Source: JALZKA01 sp963715405 (GTDB taxonomy: Bacteria > Actinomycetota > Thermoleophilia > Solirubrobacterales > 70-9). From it: 64,000 nt of DNA. Below, in pieces: positions 1 through 7,925 of the stretch (position 1 is the first letter of the stretch; each line of letters opens with the position of its first letter). The DNA lies in the NCBI GenBank assembly GCA_963715405.1, contig OY970239.1, positions 2,170,001-2,234,000 of the forward strand. Direction: 5' to 3'. The notes below the pieces were generated by a model. It was not told the DNA's origin and searched no databases. It worked only from the letters and a program-made list of their open reading frames with translations. The position numbers and the translations under genes were made by a program.

Positions 1-675
1 AAAGTGAGCCCGGTCGTGAAGAGCGCGGCCGTGGGTCTCGCCAAAACGCTCGATGAGGCCCGGGATCGTGCAGCGCTGGAGCTGGCCGATGGATTTCACG
101 CCATAGCCCTCGAGGCGCCGCGCGGTCTTGGGCCCGATGCCCGGAATCAGGCGAACAGACTCCCCTGCGAACCGCTCCGCCGCCTGCTCGCGGGTGAGGA
201 CGACGAAGCCGCGTGGCTTCTCGGCGTCGGAGGCGATCTTCGCAACCAGCTTGTTGGGCCCGATCCCGACCGAGGCGTCAAGGCCCGTCTCGTCACGAAT
301 CCTTTTCACGAGCCCGCTCATGCGGGCGACGGGATCGCTCACCTCGGAGAGGTCGAGGTAGGCCTCGTCCAGGGAGACCGGCTCGACAGGCACACCGAGC
401 TCCTTCATGAGCTCACGGACCTCGGCTGAGCGCTCGCGGTAATGCGCGTGGTCGACCGGAAGCCAGTGGGCATCGGGGCAAAGGCGCCGCGCCCGCGACG
501 CCGGCATCGCCGAGCCGACGCCGAACTCGCGCGCCTCGTACGAAGCGGTGGTGACGACCGCGCGCGGTCCCGTGCCCGAGACGATCACCGGCTTGCCGAC
601 GAGCTCCGGATGGCGCTGCAACTCGACCGACGCATAGAAGGCGTCCATGTCGAGATGAGCGATCTTTCGCGCCAT
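1..675 (-). CDS. dinB: DNA polymerase IV (Y-family), 3' end outside window
   Basis: The N-terminal 225 codons of a Y-family translesion polymerase; the C-terminal little-finger domain lies beyond base 1. The translation opens MARKIAHLDMDAFYASVE, the metal-binding DMDxFYASVE motif, and contains SLDEAYLDLSE, the second catalytic acidic motif, near residue 100. A helix-hairpin-helix follows (IPGIGPKTARRLEGYGV). The family extends damaged or mismatched primers with low fidelity. The ATG at 675-673 overlaps the TGA of the upstream oxidoreductase by one base (TGATG), so the two are probably translationally coupled although functionally unrelated. The family assignment is firm; orthology to DinB rather than another Y-family branch is likely but not proven from a fragment. 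Confidence 0.93.
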   Translation of the reverse strand, partial: MARKIAHLDMDAFYASVELQRHPELVGKPVIVSGTGPRAVVTTASYEAREFGVGSAMPASRARRLCPDAHWLPVDHAHYRERSAEVRELMKELGVPVEPVSLDEAYLDLSEVSDPVARMSGLVKRIRDETGLDASVGIGPNKLVAKIASDAEKPRGFVVLTREQAAERFAGESVRLIPGIGPKTARRLEGYGVKSIGQLQRCTIPGLIERFGETHGRALHDRAHF

Positions 676-2066
676 CAGCGGCCGATCTGGACACCGACCA
701 TCTCGGGGATCCCCGAGAGGAACCGGCTCAGCCGGCTGGGCTCGAGGTCGAGCTCCTCGGCGCGCTCCTTGCGAAGCAAGGCGTCGCGGATCACCGTGCC
801 GCCGATGTAGCGGAATGGCTCCGCTGGCACCTTGATCTCCGTGTGCTCGACGATCGCCAAGCGCGAGTAGTCATCGCGGCGATCCAAGGCGAGAGAAGCG
901 AGGATGTGGCCGACCATCCTGGACGGTCCCACCCCGTTGCCGGTGTAGCCGAAGACGTAGTGGACCCGGCCGTCGAGCGTGCCGATCATCGGCGTGTGGT
1001 TGGGCGAGACGTCGATGGGGCCACCCCATGCGTGAACGATCCGACGTCCCTCGAGCTGTGGGAAGAAGCGGGTGAGGTGGGTGGCGACCTCCGCGGCAAC
1101 GCCGGCGTCCACCTCGGCATGGCCGCACAAGCGCGCGCCATAGACCATTCGCCCGCCCCCCCATCCGAAGGCGATCCGCCCGTCGTCCGTGGTGCGAAAG
1201 TAGTGGAGCATGTGGCGGGCGTCGGTGATGCACTCTCCGCCGGTCCAGCCGATCTCCTCCAGGACGTCGGGAACCGGCTCGGTGATGACCATGTGGCTTG
1301 AGGTCAGCGTCAGCCTTCTGCGGAGCGGCGCGACCGCTTCCTGCGCTCCCCCCGTGGCAAGCACGGCTTGGCTTGCTTGAACGAGTCCGTCGCCGGTCCT
1401 GGCCTCGACTCCGCTCGGCCCTGCCTTAAGCGAGCGCACCTTCGAAAGCTCATACACCTCGACCCCGGCCTCGATGAGCCGCCGCCGCAGGCCGAGGGCG
1501 AGGCGCGCCGGGTTGACCGTGGCCGAAGCGGGAAAGTAAGCCGCGCCTCGGAAGATCGGCGACGCGCAGCGCTCTCGCACCTCGTCGGCGCGCAGGACCT
1601 CGACCGCGTCCGCCGCTCCGAGCGCCTCGCAGGCGTCGACCGCGGGTTGCCACGTCCCGTCGAAGGCCGCCGCGGTCGAGACCTGGAGATAGCCGCCGTG
1701 GCGGAACGAGGCGTCCACCTCTTGGGAGGCGCACCAATCGCCGATCTCCCCGATCGCCGCCTCCGCCGCACGGGCGAGGCGAAGCGTGCCGTCATCCCCG
1801 AAGGACTCGCGCGCCGAGCCGAGGCCGAACCACATCGTGTTCGCAAACCCGCCGTTCCGGCCGGACGGTCCATGCCCGCAAAGGCCGGCCTCGAGCAGGA
1901 CCACCCGGGCGTTCGGCTCGGACTCCTTGATGAGCCAAGCCGTCCACATCCCCGAGAATCCCCCGCCGAGGACCACAACGTCAGCGGACACCTCGCCCTC
2001 GAGGATCGCGTTCGGCTCGATCTGCTTCTCCTGGGAGAGCCAGAATCCCTGCGCGTCGTGGATCAC
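675..2066 (-). CDS. FAD-dependent oxidoreductase of the DAO family
   Basis: A 463-residue flavoprotein of the D-amino-acid oxidase/glycine oxidase fold. An N-terminal Rossmann motif VVVLGGGFSGMWTAW (about residues 30-45) binds FAD, followed by a conserved GHGPSGRNGG segment. The C-terminal VFGYTGNGVGPSRMVG is the second FAD-contacting motif. The GPSGRNGG signature and length resemble gamma-glutamylputrescine oxidase-like enzymes, which oxidise primary or secondary amines to an aldehyde or imino acid and release hydrogen peroxide. The substrate cannot be read from sequence and no polyamine pathway gene is adjacent. The start is GTG at 2066; CAAACT lies 7 nt upstream, which would fit a leaderless start. 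It is cotranscribed with dinB. Confidence 0.85.
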   Translation of the reverse strand: MIHDAQGFWLSQEKQIEPNAILEGEVSADVVVLGGGFSGMWTAWLIKESEPNARVVLLEAGLCGHGPSGRNGGFANTMWFGLGSARESFGDDGTLRLARAAEAAIGEIGDWCASQEVDASFRHGGYLQVSTAAAFDGTWQPAVDACEALGAADAVEVLRADEVRERCASPIFRGAAYFPASATVNPARLALGLRRRLIEAGVEVYELSKVRSLKAGPSGVEARTGDGLVQASQAVLATGGAQEAVAPLRRRLTLTSSHMVITEPVPDVLEEIGWTGGECITDARHMLHYFRTTDDGRIAFGWGGGRMVYGARLCGHAEVDAGVAAEVATHLTRFFPQLEGRRIVHAWGGPIDVSPNHTPMIGTLDGRVHYVFGYTGNGVGPSRMVGHILASLALDRRDDYSRLAIVEHTEIKVPAEPFRYIGGTVIRDALLRKERAEELDLEPSRLSRFLSGIPEMVGVQIGR

Positions 2067-2108
2067 GCTTCTCAGTTTGCCCGAGCGCCCACGAAGGGCG
2101 CTGCGGCG

Positions 2109-4265
2109 TTAGTGGCCGGCTTCGGTCGCCCTCGAGTCGTGGCGCTCGATCAGCTCGCGCTGAACCGAGCGGCCGTCGGAAGACTCGCGCCGGGACCATT
2201 CGCCCTCCGCGTCGAGCTCCCACGCGTTCATGTCGTCAGCCAGCGAGCGGTCGAGGATGTCCGTGAGCTCGCCGCGAACCCGCTCTTCTCGGATCGGGAT
2301 CACCAGCTCGACCCGGTTGTAGAGGTTCCGCGGCATGAGGTCGGCCGAGCCGATATAGATGCACGGATCCTCGCCCGGCCGCTCGAACGAGTAGATCCGC
2401 GAGTGCTCGAGGAAACGCCCGACCACAGAGATGACCTCGATGTTGTCCGAGACGCCGGGAACGCCCGGCCGCAGGGCGCAGATGCCGCGCACGTTCAGCT
2501 GGACCTCCACCCCTGCCTGCGAGGCGCGGTAGAGCGCCTGAATCGAGCGCTGGTCGAGGAGCGAGTTCATCTTCATCCTGATCCGCGCCGGCTGATCCGA
2601 GGAGTGCGCCTCGATCGTGCGGTCGATCTCGGCCAGCATCTCCTCCGCCAGGTTGAGCGGCGCGATCAGCGCCTTGCGGTACCCCGATGGCCGCGCGTAC
2701 CCCGTCAGGTAATTGAACATCTCGGCGATGTCCGAGCCGATGTCCTCGTCGCACGTAAAGAGACCGAGGTCCGTGTAGATGCGGGCGGTCTTCGGGTTGT
2801 AGTTGCCGGTACCGATGTGGGCGTAGTGGCGGACCCCATCGCCCTCGCGCCGCACGACGAGGATGCACTTCACGTGGGTCTTCAGCGCCGGAATGCCATA
2901 CACGACGTGAACGCCCGCTTGCTCGAGCTTCTTGGCCCAGGTGATGTTGGCCTGCTCGTCGAAGCGCGCCTTGAGCTCCACCATGCAGACGGCCTGCTTG
3001 CCGCGCTCGGCGGCAGCGATCAGCGAGGGGACGAGGGGCGAGTCGGCTGACGTCCGATAGACGGTCTGCTTGATCGCAAGGACATCGGGGTCGGCAACCG
3101 CCTGTCGCACGAACCTTTCGACCGAGCTCGAAAAGGAGTCGTAGGGATGATGGACCAGGATGTCGCCGTCGCGCATCGCGGCGAACACGTCCGCGTCCTT
3201 ACCGTCCTCCCCGATCAGGCGAGGCTTGGTCACGGGCGTGTGCGGCGGATCCCGTAGCTCCTTTGGGAGCCCCTTCACGTCATAGACGTCCCAGAGGTCG
3301 GTCAGGTCAAGAAGGCCGTTCACCTCGTAGGCCTCGCGCTCCTCGAGCCCCATCGCGGAGACGAGCTGAGAGCGAAGCTTTGAGTCCATGCCAGCCTCGA
3401 CCTCGAGGCGCACCACCTCGCCGAAGCGCCGGCGTCGAAGCTCCTCTTCGACCGCCTGCATCAGGTCGTCGGCCTCGTCGGAGACGTCGTAGTCCGTGTC
3501 GCGGGTGACGCGAAAGAACGAGTAGTCCACGACCTCCATGCCAGGAAAGAGCGAGCCGAGGTTCGCCGCGATGAGGTCGTCGAGCGGGACGAGGGTCGAG
3601 CCGTCGCCGATCGGGAGGAAGCGCCCGAGAAGCTCCTTCGGCACCTTCACGCGCGCGAGCACATCGGTCTCCTGCTCGGGATCGCGCAGCGACACTGCGA
3701 GGCTCAATGACAGGTTCGAGATATACGGGAACGGCCGGCCGAGTCCAATGACGAGCGGCGTCAGCGCCGGAAACACCTGGCGCCCAAAGAGGTCGCTCAG
3801 CTCCCTTCGTTCGGCATTCGACGCTTCGGCAACCGGAAGGATCCGGACGCCCCGCTCCGCCAGCTCCGGCCGCATCGACTTGAACGCCGCGCTCGCACGC
3901 TTGCGCTGGGCGACGACACTGTCGTGGATCTCGGCGACCTGCGCGCTCAGGCTCATACCGTCGGGGCCGCGAGCGTCCCGGCCCGCTTCAAGGGCGTCCT
4001 CGAGGTTCGCGACGCGGACCATGAAGAACTCGTCGAGGTTGGACTCCCAGATCGCGCAGAACTTGATGCGCTCGAGCAGCGGGACGTCTGGATCCTCGGC
4101 GAGCTGAAGCACACGGTCGTTGAACTCGAGCCACGAGAGCTCACGGTTGAAATAGAGGCCAGGATCGTCGAGATCGGGGAGCTCAGCCGCGGGCTCGGCA
4201 CCGTTCGTGCCCTCCGCTTCCTCAGAAACGACCTGAGAGCGCTCGCTGGTCAGCTCAATGGCCAC
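2109..4265 (-). CDS. ppk: Polyphosphate kinase 1
   Basis: A 718-residue PPK1 that reversibly transfers the gamma-phosphate of ATP to polyphosphate. The N-terminal domain opens with FNRELSWLEFNDRVL and WESNLDEFFMVRV, both family hallmarks. The middle head domain and two phospholipase-D-like C-terminal domains follow; HYAHIGTGNYNPKTARIYTD contains the histidine that is autophosphorylated in the family, and KTHVKCILVVRR lies just before it. Full length. The start is GTG at 4265: TACCAT ends 6 nt before it, with 11-nt-spaced GTTCAC/GTTGAC further upstream, suggesting a PhoP-type controlled leaderless promoter. CHAD, ppx and pst genes lie within 12 kb. Confidence 0.97.
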   Translation of the reverse strand: MAIELTSERSQVVSEEAEGTNGAEPAAELPDLDDPGLYFNRELSWLEFNDRVLQLAEDPDVPLLERIKFCAIWESNLDEFFMVRVANLEDALEAGRDARGPDGMSLSAQVAEIHDSVVAQRKRASAAFKSMRPELAERGVRILPVAEASNAERRELSDLFGRQVFPALTPLVIGLGRPFPYISNLSLSLAVSLRDPEQETDVLARVKVPKELLGRFLPIGDGSTLVPLDDLIAANLGSLFPGMEVVDYSFFRVTRDTDYDVSDEADDLMQAVEEELRRRRFGEVVRLEVEAGMDSKLRSQLVSAMGLEEREAYEVNGLLDLTDLWDVYDVKGLPKELRDPPHTPVTKPRLIGEDGKDADVFAAMRDGDILVHHPYDSFSSSVERFVRQAVADPDVLAIKQTVYRTSADSPLVPSLIAAAERGKQAVCMVELKARFDEQANITWAKKLEQAGVHVVYGIPALKTHVKCILVVRREGDGVRHYAHIGTGNYNPKTARIYTDLGLFTCDEDIGSDIAEMFNYLTGYARPSGYRKALIAPLNLAEEMLAEIDRTIEAHSSDQPARIRMKMNSLLDQRSIQALYRASQAGVEVQLNVRGICALRPGVPGVSDNIEVISVVGRFLEHSRIYSFERPGEDPCIYIGSADLMPRNLYNRVELVIPIREERVRGELTDILDRSLADDMNAWELDAEGEWSRRESSDGRSVQRELIERHDSRATEAGH

Positions 4266-4271
4266 CCTCGG

Positions 4272-4314
4272 ATGGTAGTTCCCACGCGCTCGCGCCTGTC
4301 AACGACCCGTGAAC
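4272..4314 (-). promoter_or_regulatory. ppk promoter with candidate PHO box
   Basis: Read on the minus strand, GTTCAC (4314-4309) and GTTGAC (4303-4298) start exactly 11 nt apart, the spacing of actinobacterial PHO boxes. TACCAT (4277-4272) follows and ends 6 nt before the GTG start of ppk. The repeats cover the place where a -35 element would sit, which is the arrangement expected for activation by a PhoB/PhoP-type regulator. The layout is seen directly; the regulatory role is inferred. Confidence 0.5.
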
Positions 4315-4330
4315 GGCGAACGAGATCAGC

Positions 4331-6639
4331 CTAAGCCGCGAGGGTGTGATCGGCGGCGATCGTCCCGGCGCCGGCCTCTGCCGAGGCCAGCACGCTCAGA
4401 ACCTCGTCGTAGCTGGCTGCGAGCTGTGCGAAGCAGGCGTCCCAACCGCGGCCCTGGACCCGGCGAAGCGCGTTTTGCCTGAGGTGGTCTCGCAGGTAAG
4501 GAGAGGCGGCAAGCTGCGCGATGCCCGCCGCCACGCTCATCGAGTCCGGCGCAACGAGCCAGCCGCTGTCGCCGCTGCGGATCAGGCTGCGCGGGCCGCC
4601 CTCGTCTACGGCCACAACCGGGAGGCCGCTCGCCTGTGCCTCGGCCACGACCTGCCCGTACGTGTCGGTGCGCGAGCAGAACACGAAGAGGTCGGCGCTC
4701 GCGTAGGCCTGGGCGAGCTCCTCGCGATCGAGCCAGCCAAGGAAGGTTGCCGAATCGCCGAGGCGCTCCCTGAGCCACTCCTCCTCGGGCCCACCGCCGG
4801 CCAGCAGCAGGTGGAGGCGGGGATCTCGCTCCTTTGCGATCTCGAAGGCCTCTGCCAAGAAGGTCCACTCCCTTCTCCTTCGAGAGGCGCCCCGCGTAGA
4901 GCACCTTGAACTGGCCCGGATAGGCATTGCGGTTGGCCTTCTCGCCGCTGAACAGGCTGAGGTCCACTCCGCGCTCCCAGCGCCGGATCTTCTCGCCGGG
5001 GACGCCGAGCGAGCCGATCGACTCGTCGGCCGCGGCGCTTGGGGAGAGCACGAGCTCGCAGCCGCTGTAGAAGAGCGCGAGACCGGTCCGCATGCCCGCC
5101 TCGATCCCGGCGTCGCCGGAGCGGAGCCCCGCGTATGCGACCAGGTCTGAGTGGTGGCTGGTGACGAGCGGCAGGCCTGCGATCCGGGCCATCAGCGCGG
5201 CGGCGACCCCGGCCGGGCCCGGCGCGGTGACGTGAATCGCGTCGTAGGCGCCGTCCGCCAGCGTCTCTGCCAGCTCCGGGATGCTCGGGATTCCAATCTT
5301 GAGGCCGGCGTAGTGCGGCATGTCCACCTCGGCCACCGCGGGCAGGCGGCGATCGACGGATGAATCGGTGCCGATCACCTCGACGTCGTAGCCCGGCACA
5401 CCGTGCTCACGCAGCCGCTCGATTGTGTGGCTGACCCCGTGCATCGAGCCGATCCCGTCCACGACGAGTGCAACGCGACGTGGCTCGCCCTCCCGTGCCG
5501 AAAGCTTGCGCTTCTCAGCGCCCAGGATCGCCATCGACGGCACGTAGGGGAGCGCCGGGATCAGTGCGTCAAACACGACGAATGCTGCCTCGCCATAGTC
5601 CGAACCACCCGCAGCTGCGCGCTCGATCCGGCCCACCCCGTCGCGGAGCTTGCGCTCGTGGGCGCGCTTCGCCCGCCGCTGGAGGTCGGAATGGCTGAAG
5701 CTGTCCTCTTGCAGAACCTCGATCAGCTCGCGAGGCTCCCTCGGCAGGCCAACCGAGTCGAGCCAGGTGCAGACCAGTGCCGTCACATCATCCGCCCCGA
5801 GGCCCGCGGCGCTCTCACCGCCCCGCGCCGCGCCGTCGAAGACGACCCGCTGCGCCACCTCGAGGACGGCTGCGGGGCTGCACGGAGCGTCGGGAAGGCT
5901 CCGTCCGTCTCTCAAGAAGCTCGCGAGTTGCGAGCGCCAGGGCCGAGTGGGCCCATTTTGCAGCGCTTCCCTGGGCTCCGGCCGAACTCGCCTCTCCCTG
6001 CCTGATGTGCTCCAGAAACTGTTCCGGTGAAGACGCGGGCGGTGTCTCGGTCCAAGTTCGCCCGATGTCCACTCCGGCGTGGTCGTCGGATCCCCCGATG
6101 CCCGTCCCGCCGTGTGTATCGACGTAGACCGCCGCAGGCATGTTCAGCTCGCGCGCGCGCGACCCGTTCCGGACCTCCCAGACTGGGAAAAGCTGGGCGA
6201 GCCGCCGCCTGTGGCCGGGCTCGAGCGGCGCGGCAACCTCGAAGAAGGGATGGGCAAGCGCGCAGGCGATCCCCTGCTCGTGCATGTAGGCGGCACAGGT
6301 CTCGAGGTCGAACGCGTGGCTTTGCAGAAACTCGTGGTCGCCGGGGTCGATGCCGTAGCAAAGGACGTGAACGGCCTGCGGCTCGCCCACAAACCAGGCC
6401 GTCAGCTCTTCCGAAACGAACACATCTCGCCGATCGGCGACCTCGAGGCAGCCGTCAATCGTGTCGTGATCCGTGATCGTCACGAAGTCCATGCCCCGCC
6501 GCTTCGCGAGCTCATAGACCTCCTCGGGCGGAGTCGCGCATTCCGGCAACCCCACGCTACGCGCGATTCCGAGCTTGGCTACCTCCGACGCGGTCGAGTG
6601 GCAATGCATGTCTACGCGTGCGCCATGGTGGGGAATCAT
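4331..6639 (-). pseudogene. PHP-domain/glycosyltransferase group 1 fusion, two frameshifts
   Basis: Three reading-frame segments join into one protein of about 768 residues. The first (6639 to about 5917) is a PHP-type metallohydrolase domain with DMHCHSTASE, TITDHD and ALAHPFFE metal ligands. The second (about 5917 to 4858) starts a GT-B glycosyltransferase (VALVVDGIGSMHGVSH, HVTAPGPAGVAAALMARIAG, VTSHHSDL, VLYAGRLSKEKG). The third (about 4858 to 4331) is the donor-binding half (LHLLLAGGGPEEEWL, FVFCSRTDTYGQVVAEAQASGLPVVA). Both joins need removal of one base, at CTTCTTG on the coding strand (5919-5913 and 4862-4856). The ATG at 6639 has GGGAG 6 nt upstream. Either the gene is a pseudogene or the assembly carries errors. 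The likely role is sugar transfer onto a lipid or surface glycan. Confidence 0.8.
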
Positions 6640-6983
6640 CGTTGCTCCCTCGATTGTTGATTACAGATGACGCTTCTAGTTTCGCCACGCGGTCGCGGGT
6701 GCTGTGACGAGTCTGAGAAGACCCTGTAAAGCATCGGTGATCGGCCGTTCACCGATTCGCAACTCCCCCGACCCTCCAGTCCGCTGAACTACCTCTCGTG
6801 ACCGTGACGCCAAGCGCGGTGCGGGACCCGTCTCCCTCAGGCGCGGTGCGCCAACGGCGGAGGTCAAATGCGGCCCTTCACTCCTAAGGGCCCGACGCAG
6901 CGGAAGAGCCGTGTTCGTGGCGACACGGCTCTTTCCGCGTGGCGGCCTCCAGCGTGTAGCGATTCGACTCTAGGCTTCGGCCA
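6640..6983. other. Intergenic region with three hairpins between divergent genes
   Basis: This 344-bp gap separates the PHP/glycosyltransferase gene from the CHAD gene and encodes no convincing protein. It holds three inverted repeats: ATCGGTGA/TCACCGAT (6733-6740 and 6749-6756), GGCCCTT/AAGGGCC (6872-6878 and 6886-6892), and a long stem GCGGAAGAGCCGTGT/ACACGGCTCTTTCCGC with one bulge (6900-6914 and 6923-6938). GGAGG near 6859 and CCTCC at 6946 could close the last two into a larger fold. GCGCGGTGCG occurs twice (6814 and 6841). There is no U-run, so the stems do not look like classic terminators. Confidence 0.5.
6971..6976 (+). promoter_or_regulatory. Leaderless -10 element of the CHAD gene
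   Basis: TAGGCT is followed by seven bases and then the ATG of the CHAD gene, so transcription would begin at or within a base of the start codon. There is no Shine-Dalgarno sequence. It matches the TAGnnT pattern seen before many other genes here. Confidence 0.5.
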
Positions 6984-7925
6984 ATGAGTTACGTCTTCGA
7001 GCGTCCGGATCGGCTCGCGGTGGAAATTCGCCGCGTTGCGGGCGAGCGGTTGGAGCATGCTCTCGACCAGCTCGGGCCCAGCCTCGCCGGCGATCCCGCA
7101 AAGGCCGTCCACGAAGCGAGGAAGGACTTGAAGAAGACTCGTTCGCTCCTGCGGCTGATTCGCGAAAGCCTCGGTGACGAGCGCTACCGGGCCGAGAACG
7201 ACCGGTTGCGTGAGGCGGCGCATCTTCTCGCCGGTGCCCGCGAGGCAGATGCGAAGGTCGAGTCGCTTGCAGCGTTGTTGGAGCATGCGGGGGAAGGCAT
7301 CGGGCAGATGGCATCGGTCGAGGCACAGGCCTGGCTCGCCGCGCTGCGCTCCCAGACGAGCGAGCGCGAAGGGGTCGAGGAAGCTGCCTTCCAAGCCGCT
7401 GCGCTCGTCGGCCGGGCACGCGACGACGCCCGGCTCTGGGCACTCGGCTACGGGAGCTTCGAGATCCTGGAACCAGGGCTCCGCGGCACCTACCGGCAAG
7501 GCCGCCGGCTCTTGGAGAAGACAGGCGGCGATCCGAGCGACGAGACCGTCCACGAGTGGCGGAAGCGCGTGAAGGACATGTGGTACTCGTTACGGCTCTT
7601 GGGCGAGGTTTGGGCGCCGGTAATACGGCCGATGGCAGACCAGGCGCACGAGCTCTCGGACCTGCTCGGTGACCATCACGACCTCGGCGAGGTGAGGGGC
7701 GCGATCGAGGCGGGCGAGACCGGCCTCCTGCCGGAGGCGCGTGACGAGCTTCTGGCTCTCGTCCGCGCGCGGCAGTCGGAGCTGCACGGCGCGGCGATCT
7801 CAATCGGGAGCCGGCTCTATGCCGAGAAGCCCGGCCGCTACGTCGCGCGCCTCGAACGGCTGTGGGACGCTTGGGCCGAGGATGCCTCTCAGCAGGTGGG
7901 GCAGGCCGGCTTGCCCTCCTTGTAG
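6984..7925 (+). CDS. CHAD domain protein
   Basis: A 313-residue protein made almost entirely of a CHAD (conserved histidine alpha-helical) domain. Characteristic segments are AVHEARKDLKKTRSLLRLIR (residues about 35-54), TVHEWRKRVKDMWYSLRLL (near 190) and LSDLLGDHHDLGEVR (near 220), with the conserved His and basic residues on the helical faces. CHAD domains bind inorganic polyphosphate in the bacteria studied. There is no fused CYTH triphosphatase domain. It lies between ppk and ppx, which supports a polyphosphate-linked role. Its 3' end overlaps the convergent peptidase gene by 37 bp. Confidence 0.92.
   Translation: MSYVFERPDRLAVEIRRVAGERLEHALDQLGPSLAGDPAKAVHEARKDLKKTRSLLRLIRESLGDERYRAENDRLREAAHLLAGAREADAKVESLAALLEHAGEGIGQMASVEAQAWLAALRSQTSEREGVEEAAFQAAALVGRARDDARLWALGYGSFEILEPGLRGTYRQGRRLLEKTGGDPSDETVHEWRKRVKDMWYSLRLLGEVWAPVIRPMADQAHELSDLLGDHHDLGEVRGAIEAGETGLLPEARDELLALVRARQSELHGAAISIGSRLYAEKPGRYVARLERLWDAWAEDASQQVGQAGLPSL

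Noticed and set aside
1368..3050. 560-codon open frame on the plus strand
   Set aside because: It lies antisense to the FAD oxidoreductase and ppk, both clear families, and its translation is Arg/Asp/Leu-rich without any domain; long antisense frames are usual at this GC content.
4856..5919. Programmed +1 frameshifting as an established explanation
   Set aside because: The same heptamer occurs in frame in ppk without a shift, neither site has an adjacent stop or visible stimulatory structure, and two other genes here have unrelated single-base frameshifts. Kept as a finding, not as a call.
6760..6860. tRNA-like sequence on the minus strand (GGTAGTTCAGCGG)
   Set aside because: Only a D-loop-like stretch is present; no anticodon arm, T-arm or acceptor pairing could be drawn.
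6900..6938. Long hairpin as a rho-independent terminator
   Set aside because: No U-run follows on either strand, and both flanking genes point away from it, so no transcript would end there.
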